NCBI GenBank assembly: GCA_009823395.1
Contig: CM020516.1
Span: 8,994,001-9,058,000, forward strand
Reading direction: 5' to 3'
Origin: Thamnaconus septentrionalis
Taxonomy: Eukaryota; Chordata; Actinopteri; Tetraodontiformes; Monacanthidae
DNA length: 64,000 nucleotides
Part shown: in pieces, positions 13,998 through 25,499 of the stretch
Position numbering within the stretch: the stretch's first letter is position 1
How the letters are laid out: each line of letters opens with the position of its first letter
Program-made: the position numbers and the translations under genes
Notes under the pieces: model-generated
What the model saw: the letters and a program-made list of their open reading frames with translations, nothing else
Told to the model about the DNA's origin: nothing
The model's database searches: none

Positions 13998-14506
13998 ACT
14001 TTTGACACGTTTTCTGAGAACATTGCTCTCTGTCTTCTCGTTAGTTCTCGGATTATAACACGGGGGTAGTAGTGAGCGCCTAGCAGCTGTGGGGTGTGTG
14101 TCGTCTGCCATGTTGCCGTCTCATAACCGGCTTATCTAGTCTATCTGTGATCCTCTGGGCAGAGCGGCACGTGGCAACAGGGCGGAAAGTGGAGTCACAC
14201 CGATAGCTATGATGGCCAATGATGCTTAACCGAAGGAGACGTTTCTAACCGCGTCTGTCCTTCCCTTGCGGCTAACCGATCAATGCCAGCCCGTCCCCAA
14301 AAATGCTGAGTGACGGCCGCCCCGAGGGCTTGAAAGACACGGCCGTGCTGAGGTTATTTCCTAAATGGCTTCAGCAGAAAGCAGTTGTTTCTCCCTGGAC
14401 GGCGGCCATACATCAGCGCGCAAAAACGCAGACCCGAGGATAGTCGTGAGTTACATCCCCAGTATATTGCGCTGAGAGGTGAGCCGCACACTTGAGAGAT
14501 TAAAAG

Positions 14507-14508
<2 letters not shown>

Positions 14509-14545
<37 letters not shown>
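14509..14545. repeat. (GT)n microsatellite
   Basis: About 18 GT units, followed by an imperfect GT-rich tail to about 14,560. Confidence 0.95.
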
Positions 14546-14548
<3 letters not shown>

Positions 14549-15919
14549 AGTGTGTGTGAGTGATTTTGTCGTGTTTCAACGCGACCCCGGGGAGGTTTTC
14601 ATTCTCCCCTCTGCTGGTTTGTTTAGACAACACAGACAATCTAATCTTCCTAATTTATTCTGTGTGATGCCGTGCTCTGACCAGATATCCTCAAATCTAA
14701 TCCAGGTCATTTGGCTCCGGCTCTAATTATTTATCGAGTTGCCTCTTCCCTAGAAAAGAGATCAGACCTCAGAGAACCAGTTGGAATGCAGAGAGGAGAC
14801 AAAAAAATAAATAAATGAGACTCATAGATGATGACGAGACACGTAGAGAAAGAAACTGAAGGATTTGTAAGCTGTCTGCTCGATTCTTGTCCCTATGGTA
14901 CTGCTTTAAGTTTTACTTTTAGCTTTTTTTCTGCGGGCTAATAAGTTGAATGCCAGTTCTACTGTTCGTCACTTTCCATTTTAAAGTTGTAGATTCTTTC
15001 AGAGACCGATTTTTTTTTCCCCTCCCAAATTGAATTATGTTGAAACTTTTGCAGAACAAATCAAATCGTACTTTCAACCAGAAGATGTCTTCACTTCCCT
15101 TGACACGTCTCATGCATTTATATCACTGGGAGTTTCGGCCATAAACAATACCATAAAACAAAACACTGCAAGGGATGCTTAAATTCCGCTGGGGTGAAAA
15201 ACAGGTGGATTCTTTTACTGGTGTGCCACAAGTTATTTATGTATTTAGTGAAAGTTTCATTTGGATTTTTTCTTTTCCATTCAAATCTACCTCCAACTAA
15301 CTAATAGCAGTGGTGCTAATCTAACTACTGCAGTGCTTCCTGCTGTGAATTGTATCCTGTAAAACTAAATTCATGGAAAGTTATTGGGCTTTGACTCATG
15401 TGTTGAACATTGATTTTGCCCAAACCCCTCAAGACTAATTTGGGAATATCTGAAACGTGACTATCTGGTACATTAGTAGCCCACATAAAAAAAATCTTTG
15501 AACGCTCTGCAGGCAGCCAATATAGTTGCTCAGCTGAGCCGTACTGAGCGTATCCAGCCTGGAGAATTGGATTCAACTCAGCTCCGGTTCACGTAAATCG
15601 GCCCACATTTGACTAAGTGGCATATCTTAATGAGCATGTTGCGGGTCATGCTGTGGCGCGAATCTGAGCTCTACACTGTTGGGCTGCTCTGGTGTCAGAT
15701 CTTTGAGCCACCAACTAACTCTTTACTTTCCGATTTGAAATCCTCCCACTGCCAAAACGCCGGCTGCACCCAAGTTCTGGTCGTGTTGTTGGCGTGAAAT
15801 TCGAATGCCGTTTGATATCCGACCGTATCTGAGCTACTGAAACTGTCACGAGGTGTCCTTCCCGAAGAGTTGTTTGTTTAGGCTTATTTTGCATGTTGCA
15901 GGAGGAGGCATCTCCATCG

Positions 15920-15936
15920 AAAAAAAAAAAAAAAAA
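15920..15936. repeat. Poly(A) run
   Basis: A run of about 17 A residues, with no recognisable retrotransposon body next to it. Confidence 0.85.
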
Positions 15937-16634
15937 GGCTGGTGTCAAGTCGAGGTATCTGGGGCTCAGTTGACGTGGGAATGTTTTTCTGTGATTACAA
16001 ACGGTCCTGCTTCCTTTTTCTCAACGCGACAAAGTCGTATTCTCGGTCACACTTTAATGGGGGAACACTGTAAACTCATTAGGCAAGAAAGATGTACAGT
16101 AATTGTAACATAGCCTCCCGACAACGACTGTCTGCGTCTCTCTGCGGCTTCTCACTTTGTATTCACAGAGTGCTTTGTTTATTTCTCTGGGCCTAACTGC
16201 ATATTTCCAATTAAACAAACGGACCAAAACGATGCTGTGGGAGAAAAGAGAGCTAGTCTGAGTAGCATGCGTGTGCGTGTGTGCGTTTGCTTGTGTGTGC
16301 ATGGGCGCGCCGCAGGGAAAGCCTTTATTCTGGCTTGCAAACTACAGCGCGATAAAAAAGACGCTGCCACTGAGGAACAGAGAGGCAAAGCTATGGAGAC
16401 GAGCGGAGGTCAATGGGGGAATCAAAGAGGTTTTAGTCACAGTGTCGCCTGCAAATACTCTTACCTCCAACATTCATATGTTAGCTAAGCCTCAGTGTGA
16501 GAGCTCCACTGACCCCAAATAGACAGGCTGCGTGTGGTAAACATCTCGGCTTGCATTTCCAGGGAAAAGTTGGCTCTAATTTGTAAGTGACTGGTACTAA
16601 TGCGTCCCCAGGCTTTATGTTGACAAAAAATAAA

Positions 16635-16757
<123 letters not shown>

Positions 16758-17343
16758 CCCATTTGCACCTGAACAACATCCCAACATAAGCACAATACCC
16801 GGTTACTCATTCATTGAGAAAAACAAGTTAAGCCCCATAATAATAACATCCTGCTTGGATTTTACTTAAAGATGACGCTGCATCCCTTCTGGAGGTTAAA
16901 CTTATCTGTCTGCACTTCCTTTCATTGTTGAGGCTGTTGAGGAGGAAAGAGGGAGAAGAAAAAAAGATGGGCACGGGGAACTAATCTTAGCTCCCAATGC
17001 TCAAAACATGCAGACAAGCAACACAAATGAAAAGGGGGCTTGGAGGAAAATGTCAAAACCGTGTGTGGGAAATGGAAGCTTTAATTGCCCCCACCGTGAA
17101 GTGAGTGAAGGCGGAATGGAAGACGACAGTGAAACATCCCCAGCGCAAACACAGGCTGGAGGGGAGACGGTTCATCTCCTGTTGCAAACACACACCTCTT
17201 CAGTTGACTGAGCGGCTCAAACATCCGCAGCACTGGGCTGCATGAAAATGAGGCGAGTGACTGCCGGGGCAACAGGGGCAGAGAAAACAACAACAGCAAC
17301 AAAAAAAAACTCGAATATTGTACCAACACGTCGCCTTACTTAC

Positions 17344-17458
17344 TCTGCCCCTCGCTGGAAACCGTGCTGTCAGCGTTCTGCTCCGCGGCGGACGGACACC
17401 AGACGCGCAGTGCCAAGACCAGGAAGGCAAAGTTCATCCGCCGCCTCCAGGTCCTCAT
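17344..17458 (-). CDS. adam12: First coding exon of a secreted or membrane protein, probably ADAM12
   Basis: From the ATG at 17,458 the frame encodes 38 residues and ends one base into a codon at a strong donor (CAGA|GTAAGT, intron GT at 17,343-17,342). The peptide is a classic signal peptide: basic start (MRTWRRRMN), hydrophobic core (FAFLVLALRVW) and a likely cleavage site near CPSAA/E. The first ATG has A at -3. The internal Met at residue 8 (17,437) has a weaker context but would also give a good signal peptide. ADAM12 is a membrane-anchored disintegrin-metalloprotease. Its first exon encodes only the signal peptide region, which is poorly conserved, so the peptide itself does not prove identity. 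The call rests on position: in human, ADAM12 lies just downstream of C10orf90 on the same strand, as here. It could be another secreted protein. Confidence 0.55.
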
Positions 17459-18060
17459 GATGCCCGCGAGCTCGGTGGTGGGGTCCCAACCGGCAGGGCA
17501 GTGTGAAATGAGCTCCGGTCCGACTGAAGCGCGACCAATCAGACACCCACCCACACGGGCGAAAGAAGGAGGTGTGTGTCTGGGGAGGGTCAAAGCAGTT
17601 GAGGCGGTAGACCTCCGGAGGGAGGGGGGACAGGCTCCTTTCAGTAGCCGGAGTCCGACGTGAGGCGGCGGGCTGTCATCTCCGGAGCAGCGGCTGTCAC
17701 AAAACTTTTCCTCCCCCGGCACCGAGACGTTTGGCAGGCGGTGGTTTTGATGATGTTGGTGGCGGCGGCGGAGGCGCCGCAGGGGCAAGGGGAATGGGGG
17801 AATGGACGAGAGGCACGTCTCCTCGACTCCGACGGTTCTCCGCAGTCAGAGGTGGTTCTGCCGGTGCCGCCCGGGTGCGACGAGAGGCAGCGGAGGGGAC
17901 AAAAGGGATGTTTGAGCGCGGAGGAGCGAGCTCGCCATCTCTCCTGGTCTCCTGCCACAGCAGCCACAGTTTGCCATGTGCGCCTCCAATTCCGCGTGGT
18001 CTTAAAGCCCGACCTTTCCCGTCGGCAGCTGTGTATGTGTGCGTGTGTGTTTGTGCAGCA
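17459..18060 (-). promoter_or_regulatory. CpG-rich 5' flank, probable promoter and 5' UTR
   Basis: The 600 bases upstream of the signal-peptide exon are GC-rich with many CpG and GGCGGCGG-type runs, unlike the AT-richer surroundings. Overlapping frames are open on both strands, as expected where stop codons are rare. I see no TATA box, and the transcription start cannot be placed. Confidence 0.5.
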
Positions 18061-18081
18061 TTTCTATTAGCACTGGACAGC

Positions 18082-18099
18082 ATTTTTTTTTTTTTTTTT
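18082..18099. repeat. Poly(T) run
   Basis: A run of about 18 T residues upstream of the putative ADAM12 promoter. Confidence 0.85.
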
Positions 18100-18597
18100 A
18101 CACGGAAATAAGAATGAAGCATATGACAAGGTGGGAGGGAGATTTATGGCATTAGTCCTGATTGGGTCTGACAAAGCTTTAGACAAATATAATAGTCTTA
18201 GTAGTCTTTTGTATAGGATACAGGATGAACATGCAGTTTGTGCTAAAGGGGTGGTACAATAATCTGGATACAAACATTTCCCATGTGACCATTCAAACAT
18301 TGCTCCTGTTGCTGAACGTTTTTTGCAATAAACTCGCTTTTATACAATCAAGTTGGTGTCAACAAGGATTCCTTCATCATCTACACATCACTGCTGGCTG
18401 ACAAACCACCGCGCCACATAATGCAGCTTCCTGCATGCTGCATTCTGATTAGTTTTGAGTAACGACAGAGAAGAATAATCAAATCACCAAAGTTCCAAGT
18501 TATTATTTTTTAATTGTTTGTTCATTTGTTGAAATGGGGCTTCCCATTACTATGCATTTTCTGTAGTCATGAAGCCATCACAAAAACAAAAACATGC

Positions 18598-18721
18598 AAC
18601 CATTCACACTCACACACACACATCTATGGTCAATTTAAAGTTACCTCACATGCATGTTTTTGGACTGTGGGAGGAAAGCGGAGAACCCGGAATGAAACTC
18701 ACAACCTTCTTGCTGTGAGGC
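18598..18721 (+). repeat. Dispersed vertebrate repeat (TTTTTGGACTGTGGGAGGAA type)
   Basis: The segment reads CCATTCACACTCACACA, a CAATTTAAAGTTACCTCA block, TTTTTGGACTGTGGGAGGAA and CAACCTTCTTGCTGTGAGGC. This is a word series seen many times in fish and other vertebrate genomes. A related tail is at 57,044-57,110. It is non-coding and I cannot name the family with certainty. Confidence 0.7.
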
Positions 18722-20436
18722 TTTTCAAATGGAAAACCGTGTGTATTCCATTGGAATGCAAAGTGTCTGTTTAGCATGAAACTCATGACTTTGACATTTA
18801 GCCACAGTACACAGTCAGAGGTTCAGCTTCAGAGTCGTCGTACTGGTGAGATGCCCCACATTTTAAAATAACCTGTAGAATGAGATACCCCCGAGATTAT
18901 CCCCCTCAATCTTATATTCCGCTCTGTCACTCTGAGGGAGACAAAAAAGACACGCTGTCGTCACCATGGCCCCATCTGTGTTCTGTGCCGGCTACCTGCT
19001 CCACTTTTGTATAACGTTTTTTGTGTGTGTGTGTGCTTGTAACGCTGCAGGCAAGGAGTCACAGATGTCTCATGTGCAGACATCAATTCACCCCCAGATT
19101 TCCCAGTGAGGACACAAACAGAAAAAGCAGCCGAATATCACCAGTGCTTGACAGCGTCTCTAAAATAGCCCCATGTTTTGGTTTAACAGCATTTTTTTTT
19201 TCATAGACCACCTCTAAAAAAAAAAAAATGTCAAGTTTGCCCGGATTTGTCCGGAACCGAGACAACAAATGAATCACCCGGAGATGTTTCTTATGTTTGG
19301 TCGCTCCCACAGAAATGAACACACGTTTACACTCAACCTGCCCTGCAGACTCCAGGTTGCGTTCTTGCTTCTGACTCAGACGGATCGGCGCTATCCTCTG
19401 GGCTTTCGAGTCAATCAAGGCCATTGGAGAGGAAGCCACGGGGCCTGCGAGCACATAGTCGGCATTACGCAGAGATAGCAGTGTGACATCCAGACACATG
19501 ATGCCTCGGAGAGGAAGGAGAGAGAAAGTGAGTGACAAGAACCCCCCTCGTCGACAGCAGTCTGGCTGTCTGCGCTCATTGTCTGGAACCAGCCAACATG
19601 GCAGGAGAGAGCAGATACTCCCGTGTGAATTCCGTTTTTCCAAAAAGAAAAAAAAAGAAACACTTAGTAGTAGAAGAAGACATGGCCTTGGTGACATCAG
19701 TTCAGTCAATGAATAGCAGAGCTACAAACACAGCTGGATGCTGGGGAACCTTGCAGCTGCTCCACCGTGCAGGAAAATTAACAATGGTTGCACACGAAAG
19801 CATTTCTATTTGGGTGGGCATATGAGAGTTCCAGAGCGACCCGCCGGCCCTGAGGCTTCTGCACCAGCGACGTGTTGACACAACGTGTGTATTCTGAGGC
19901 TCGTGTCCTTCGCCCGCTCTCTCCGCGGATCCCAGCAGGCTCTGTTTAAATGCCACGGGAATGTCATTCACCTTCTCAGGCTAAATATGGACTGCGCTCC
20001 CATGCAAGGCTCTGGGTTTTGCTGCTCTTATTACAATGTCATCGCTGGGTTTCAGTCCGGTGACAAAGGGCCCCTTTCACTGCCGTTGCATGTCTCCTGA
20101 GTTCGATTAGCTTCGGAATTCTGCCGTTCCGGATGGGAGGCTCCATTGAGCCCTCAAGGCGGACGTGAAGCCACCGATGGTATGCTTCTCCCTTCTCTCA
20201 CTTTATAAGCACCCAGGGCACTGCACCAATGACAGAGTCAAGGTGCTCTTCTCAACATGCTGAGACTTAATTTCCGGGAAAAATTAAACTATTCCCATTG
20301 GAGAATGTCATTGGAATATTTTAATTTCCTTTTGAAATACCTCACATTGAAAATAGATTGTAGACACAGAATCAAGTTAATCTGTAGGAATATAAATGAA
20401 ACAATGCAAATCATTTGTCAGTGCATTTGAAAACTA

Positions 20437-20442
20437 TTTATT
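20437..20442 (-). promoter_or_regulatory. Candidate poly(A) signal of the ALMS-motif gene
   Basis: AATAAA on the minus strand, about 420 bases after the stop codon at 20,859, followed by T- and G-containing sequence. It is the nearest well-placed signal I noticed. The true 3' end is not known. Confidence 0.35.
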
Positions 20443-20858
20443 GGAGCAAATCATCTTCTCTTCATCAAAAACCTTTTGCCAGTGTGAAGGGTACGCATGG
20501 CCTTGGCTCTATTGTTGTATGTGCACGCCAAAAATTTGCATAATAAGTCAATACAATTGATCTTGGGCAAAACGAGTTGCTGTGACATGAATTGTGGCAC
20601 AAGTAGTTACACACGATTGTGTTGTGTAGCATTCAAAATGCAATGATACACGCAAAGCTGCAACCCTCCCCTTGACGAAGATTGTGCATGAGATACAATT
20701 TGATATGACATGGAAAACTGATGCCTCACTAAGATTAATGAATACAGAGACATGGAAATCATTTGCATTAAAGATTAGCTGAATTAAATACAAAGCTATA
20801 TTTGATATATAATACAGAGGAGAAGTGTTGAGCCAGATAATCTGTGAATTAATCCTTT

Positions 20859-20888
20859 TCATCTCTGCAAGATCTGGTCCAGAAGTCT
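20859..20888 (-). CDS. c10orf90: C10orf90-like ALMS-motif protein, terminal coding exon
   Basis: After a TTGCAG acceptor the exon reads RLLDQILQR and a TGA stop, nine codons plus stop. This closes the ALMS motif, whose last helix in family members reads like FKK-LLDQLLQR. It starts in phase 0, exactly matching the phase at the end of the exon at 22,293-22,392. The intron between them is about 1.4 kb. The protein ends right after the motif, with no extra tail. The 3' UTR continues toward lower coordinates. Confidence 0.88.
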   Translation of the reverse strand, partial: RLLDQILQR

Positions 20889-22292
20889 CTGCAAGGATGC
20901 AAAAACACACAAAAATTCTGAGTATCCGATTGCAACACTGTGACCAGCTCCATGGTGTCACTCCCTGGGCCTCTTTAGAACATCTGTGACTGCTCCCGCT
21001 GATTAATTAGCCCTCCTGCCCATCAGCCTCACACCTATAGTGTCAAATTCAGGTAGGAGGCGGACAAATCTGACTTGTTGCCAACTAGACGACCCACTGT
21101 GCAATCACCTCTCGTCAAAAAAACTAGTTGGCATGTAATTCTAGCCTTATTCAAAACTAACCACTTTAATCAGACCCCACTGTGTCTGCATCTATTTCCC
21201 TGTGTGTGTATGTGTGCGTTGGAGACTTGTAAAACAATAAGGCCTGTAAAGCACACGAGTCTCTGGGAGAAACATTCCTGCCAGTTTCACTATGGCCGAG
21301 GCCACTAATGGCTCATTTAAGTGGTGGCAAAGTCACGCAGGCATGTCGACTGTTGTCTGTTTTACGGAGAAGTACGCCGTCCTCCCGAGGGACACACAGG
21401 GATGTGGACGAGGAAAACAATGTACTTCCAAATGTTACCTAAGCAATGAAACTTTGTCCCGAGGAAGATTTCTGAGATTTTCTATTTTGAGACTTAAATA
21501 TAAAAATGAGTCTCTACACATTTTTTCTGACTACAGGTGAAATTTAATTGGTCTGTCTGACACGTCTGGCCCACATGAATCATCGGTTTGCCTGGTTCTG
21601 TCTGCTGTAGAACCCGCCTTTGAAATGATCTCATATGCATGGTGTCAGCAGTGTTCCGCCGTTCACTTATGACTGTGAGCTTGGCGATGTATTATGCCCT
21701 GAGCTACTTACATTCCAAACACGACAGTAGCCTTCTTTTACTGCGTTTATGTACAATGTGAATTGCGATATACTTCAATATATGTGCGCTATAAAACAAA
21801 TGACTTCATATACACGGTGCAAAACACGGTGTGAAACAGCTCACCGAGATTGATGTTTCAGACCAGGTTTTTAGCAGTCAAATTGCGACCTCTGCTGGTC
21901 AAATACGAACACCACGTATGATTTTTTTTTTTTAATGCTTGAGAGCATACGGAACCCTTTTTATTCAGTGGAAGTATTCATGAGGGCTATGTGTCACTCG
22001 TGGTTAGTTGTAATAAAATCACTGAGGAAATGTTGGAAAACAGGACAGTCGAGCCGTTTTGTCAAAATGGTCTGCAGTGAAGCTTTTCAAAATAGAAAAT
22101 TATTTTTCATGATGCCTCTCACATTTATGTCCATCTTTTAAAGCTTCTGGGCGCATCATCTGCAAATTTTGCCACCTCATATTTCTGGTTTAGTGGGTAA
22201 ATAAATCCGGTGCCAGCACGGTGATGCTATGACACAGGACTTCTAGTAATTCTTTAAGCAGGACACAAAGCAGAGACAGATTCTAAATCTAC

Positions 22293-22392
22293 CTTTTTAA
22301 AGACCTCCACCCGCAGTCTGTTGGTCTGCGATACGGCCCTCTTTTTCTCCGCCTCCTTTTTCTTCCTCACCTCTGGCAGCTTGCTGTAAATC
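22293..22392 (-). CDS. c10orf90: C10orf90-like ALMS-motif protein, penultimate exon (motif core)
   Basis: The exon encodes 33 codons beginning IYSKLPEVRKKKEAEKKR and ending NRLRVEVFKK. Its first base completes an Arg codon begun in the previous exon. RIY-LPEV-KKKEEEKKR-TNRLRAEVFKK is the core signature of the ALMS domain, shared by ALMS1, CEP295 and C10orf90. It is lysine-rich and probably helical, and the domain is linked to centrosomal targeting in this family. The acceptor is TGTAG|G and the donor AAG|GTAGAT. The acceptor's polypyrimidine tract includes a pure C13 run. Family membership is very secure; the choice of C10orf90 among the three rests on neighbouring genes. Confidence 0.93.
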
Positions 22393-22402
22393 CTACAGGG
22401 GT

Positions 22403-22415
22403 GGGGGGGGGGGGG
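22403..22415. repeat. G13/C13 homopolymer in a splice-acceptor tract
   Basis: A run of 13 G on the plus strand is C13 in the transcript, ten bases before the acceptor of the exon at 22,392, so it forms most of that acceptor's polypyrimidine tract. Confidence 0.85.
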
Positions 22416-22996
22416 TGTGACACGGACAGAAAAGGAGGATGTGGGGGGAGGAGGAGAGGATTGCATGAAAATCTGAAGCCGTGGCTGAGCCGTGCCAACG
22501 CACTGGCATCTGAAAGGCAGAGTTGTTTTTTTTTTATCTGACGAGACCTCAGCCAGCAAGAACCTGGATCAGCCGATAAACAGGCCCCACACAGGCTCCT
22601 TTTTTCAGTCCAGCAACTCCAGCCAATTTGCTAAGAGATCCTCTAAGTCTGATAGCGTTGCCTTTGCGAGGGTGGGAGGGAGGAGAAAAAAAAAATGTAC
22701 AATGGGCAAGCGTCATCTGATCAGGTGTGTCTTCCCAGATAAAGCAAAGGGAAAAAGTAAGAGATAAGGTTCACTGAGGGAAGATCAGATCTGCTGTCAG
22801 GGGCATTTGTATAGCAACCAACCTCTGAATCCCACCCCCCCGACAGTAGTGCGGCGGGGACGTGCGAATGACAATTGTGTGTTTACCAACAGACCTAGCA
22901 GTTGGTGGCAGGTGTGACAAGGTGGCATGATGGATTAAGGACGGGGACGGCAGAAACAATGGGGGGAGGACAGACTGAGACATGAGGCGGACTCAC

Positions 22997-23060
22997 CGTC
23001 TGGACCTCAGCTGCATCTCTCTGCCTGATATAGACCTCTCCCTTGGCTTGAAAAGGTTAT
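22997..23060 (-). CDS. c10orf90: C10orf90-like ALMS-motif protein, 64-base internal exon
   Basis: The exon encodes NLFKPRERSISGREMQLRSR, flanked by split Asp (start) and Arg (end) codons. The acceptor is GTCCTAG|AT and the donor AGACG|GTGAGT, a near-consensus site. Family members carry a similar block (a basic stretch, then KEM-LRSRR) just before the RIY-LPEV core. It is in frame with the exons on both sides: phase 1 in, phase 2 out. A TG-rich microsatellite lies directly upstream of the acceptor in the transcript. Confidence 0.92.
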
Positions 23061-23062
23061 CT

Positions 23063-23112
23063 AGGACACACACGCGCACACAGGCGCACGCACGCACACA
23101 TACACACACACG
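23063..23112. repeat. Imperfect (CA)n tract, (UG)-rich in the transcript
   Basis: Alternating CA, CG and CACA words begin three bases beyond the exon edge at 23,060. In the minus-strand transcript this is a UG-rich tract directly before the 3' splice site. Confidence 0.85.
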
Positions 23113-24838
23113 AATAACAAATGAGAATAAAGATGCAAATTAATCTTGAATATGTTAATGAACGCTGAAGGTTGAGTCTGAACTCTCACTCCTGCATAGC
23201 TGCACATTGGGACGCACACACAGACACACAGACACAGACACAGAAATAACAAAAGTATAAGAAATAAACATTGCAATTAGTCGACAACATTCCAGACATT
23301 TTGGATTCCATAGCTGGAAACTCGGGTGTTTCCACGGCCGTCGTTTAACATTTCAAGCACGCTGATTTACTCTCACAGGAAGTCTGTCCCTGATATTTCT
23401 GCAGTGACAAGGCAAAATGTCAGCTGTGGATCCAGTCAGAGGACGTGACCCGTTCCAAAAAAAAAAAAATTAATAAAAAAAACAGTACCAACACAATGCC
23501 GCTGCTCAGATTTACCGCAGAGCATCCACACTCTTTGTTCCAGGTCCCTTTTTCTGTGACTGCTTCAAATAAAGTTGGTTCAAGGCTTTTAACCACCTGG
23601 AGGCTTTTGGCTTTGTAGGTTTAATGTTTCAGGGGAGGACTGAGCAGCAGGTGTTTGCTACGCGGTTTTCTGCCGAGAGTATTTGTTTAAAAAACCATCT
23701 GCTTCGACAACAGCCAGGATAAAATGAAGACATCATGTCGGTGTAATCAAAAGATTGAAAGATTTGGGCGGAGCACAAACTCCGCACTTCACTTGAAAGC
23801 AAATCTTTCCTGAAATGCGGAGAGAGAATTATACTGCTGAGGGAAACGTTCAATGCGATGCACGTTAACTTTGATTCCTTTTTTTCCTGTTCTGTAATCA
23901 CGATGACCTTAGAAGCTTCATATTCTGCAGAGTTCCATCTTGGAATGACAAGCTGTGATTGTAAACCCTTTAAAGTTGAGAAAAGCCGGTCCTTTGTATC
24001 TTGATCGTGCGTCTAGTGTGCTCTAAAACAGACTGCGCTGCAAATGAGCCCTCTGTGATGTCACAGAGACCACAGTTTCCTCACCAATACCAAAACTCTT
24101 GCACTCTCGCTCACTACTACTTCATCTTTGTCCCATTTCAAACCTGTGAAAGGTCAAAGGGCAAAGCACTGGTTTTACTGCTTTAGACGAACGTTGTTTC
24201 CAGAGATCTAAGGAATTCCACAGGGATTCAGGATGAAAAATTAACATCTATTACGTAACCTTTGAAAATTACATTGCCGATAATTTAATTAACTTGACCG
24301 CAAATGCTTTCCTGCCTTATTAAAAAACAAACAAAAAAACCCCTAAAAAACTCCAACGTATTTGAGTGAAAAATACTTTAACTGATGTGCAATACTAGGT
24401 AACGGCCACCAGAGAGCAAAGTTGGATAATTGCCATCACCTTGTAGGACAAGAATATCTATAGATGCATGTATACATATTTCCCTGGCAGAGCTGCTGTT
24501 GTTGTTCTTCCTAACATATTTCACGCCAGTGGAAGGGTTTGAGGGACGAGTCGGATCCTCCAGAAAGCGTGGTGACAACAGATGCTACAAGCCCCATAAA
24601 GATAAGGTTTCCGCTGGTGGGCCGGCTCCTGGGAGGCTGTCTCAAAACGCTCGGCAGTAAATTGCTCACCGCTGTCACTGGTGGGAACGCCACAGTGCCA
24701 CAACTCACGACACCCGCATCTGTTAACGAGCCGCCGTGATCATCGGCTGTCTGACGGAGGAACGTTTTGGATTAATTATCCATCATCTCGGGGTAAGTTT
24801 TATGTGTCCTTTGAAACACCTCCGGCATGGAAACTCAC

Positions 24839-25022
24839 CACTCAGCGGGTCTGGGGTGGTGCAGTTCCTCTGCTCTTTGTGTCTTTCCTCCTTGCGAGAC
24901 CTCAGCGGGTCCGGGTTCCTGGAATCCCTCTGTGCTCTCCTTTTCAAGGCCCTCTGCTCCAGCCTCCGCATGCGACCCTGGGATCGGCTGATGAAATCCG
25001 GCCTGAAGAGCTCCAAGGCCTC
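24839..25022 (-). CDS. c10orf90: C10orf90-like ALMS-motif protein, exon opening the ALMS domain
   Basis: The exon has 61 codons and one extra base. It starts EALELFRPDFISRSQGRMRR and ends RNCTTPDPLS, with a strong donor (AGTG|GTGAGT). The block (F/H)RPDFISRSQ-R-(K/R)RLE is the hallmark of the ALMS domain N-terminus. Two internal copies of a PDPL word (NPDPLRS, TPDPLSG) suggest a small duplication. The acceptor is CACATCAG|GAG; its upstream tract is only moderately pyrimidine-rich, and the upstream intron is about 120-160 bases. Known family roles: ALMS1 and CEP295 act at centrosomes and basal bodies, while mammalian C10orf90 (FATS) is described as a fragile-site tumour suppressor linked to p53 and p21 stability. 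Confidence 0.93.
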
Positions 25023-25139
25023 CTGATGTGGCGGTTGTAAAGCAGAGGAGTGAAGTGAGCAGCTTGTCGGAGACTGAACAAATACGGCACCGCTAATAGC
25101 TGCTTACGCAGAGGCGAGAGGCGGGGGATGTATGTACAC

Positions 25140-25217
25140 TGTGTTAAAATGTAGTGTTGAGGCATCCTTAATCCGTTCATTAACCTTGAAGAAATCCTCC
25201 GCGCAGCCTTGAACCAT
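25140..25217 (-). CDS. c10orf90: C10orf90-like protein, probable internal exon (3' edge uncertain)
   Basis: A very strong acceptor (CTCTCCCCCACCTCCTCCCAG) precedes ATG GTT CAA, read as MVQGCAEDFFKVNERIKD and on for 26 codons to a weak donor ACA|GTGTAC. A shorter form would end after MVQGCAEDFFK at AAG|GTTAAT (25,185). Both give phase 0, matching the exon at 25,022. The better donor GTAAGC near 25,107 would break the frame. The helical, charged peptide is plausible just before an ALMS domain, but I do not recognise it, so the exon is inferred from splice signals and frame. Confidence 0.6.
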
Positions 25218-25474
25218 CTGGGAGGAGGTGGGGGAGAGACAGTAACATTATGCCAAGTTCACTCGGGAGGAAGGTAAAGGCCTGACTCAGTGAAAAGGGG
25301 AAACTGAATTCTTCCAAACCTCCCCAGATCTTCACTATACTCTGAGCTCTAGCAAAAAGTTTTTGAATATTTTCCTCATTCAAATGCATGGATGCAGGGA
25401 AAATGTACATTTAGAGTCAGTGTTGGGAATTTAAAGCTGAGCTGAAGCTCGGAACTTGGGTGAGATCTTTTGAT

Positions 25475-25499
25475 AAAAAAAAAAAAAAAAAAAAAAAAA
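25475..25499. repeat. Poly(A) run
   Basis: A run of 25 A in an intron of the ALMS gene. No SINE body was recognised upstream. Confidence 0.85.
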
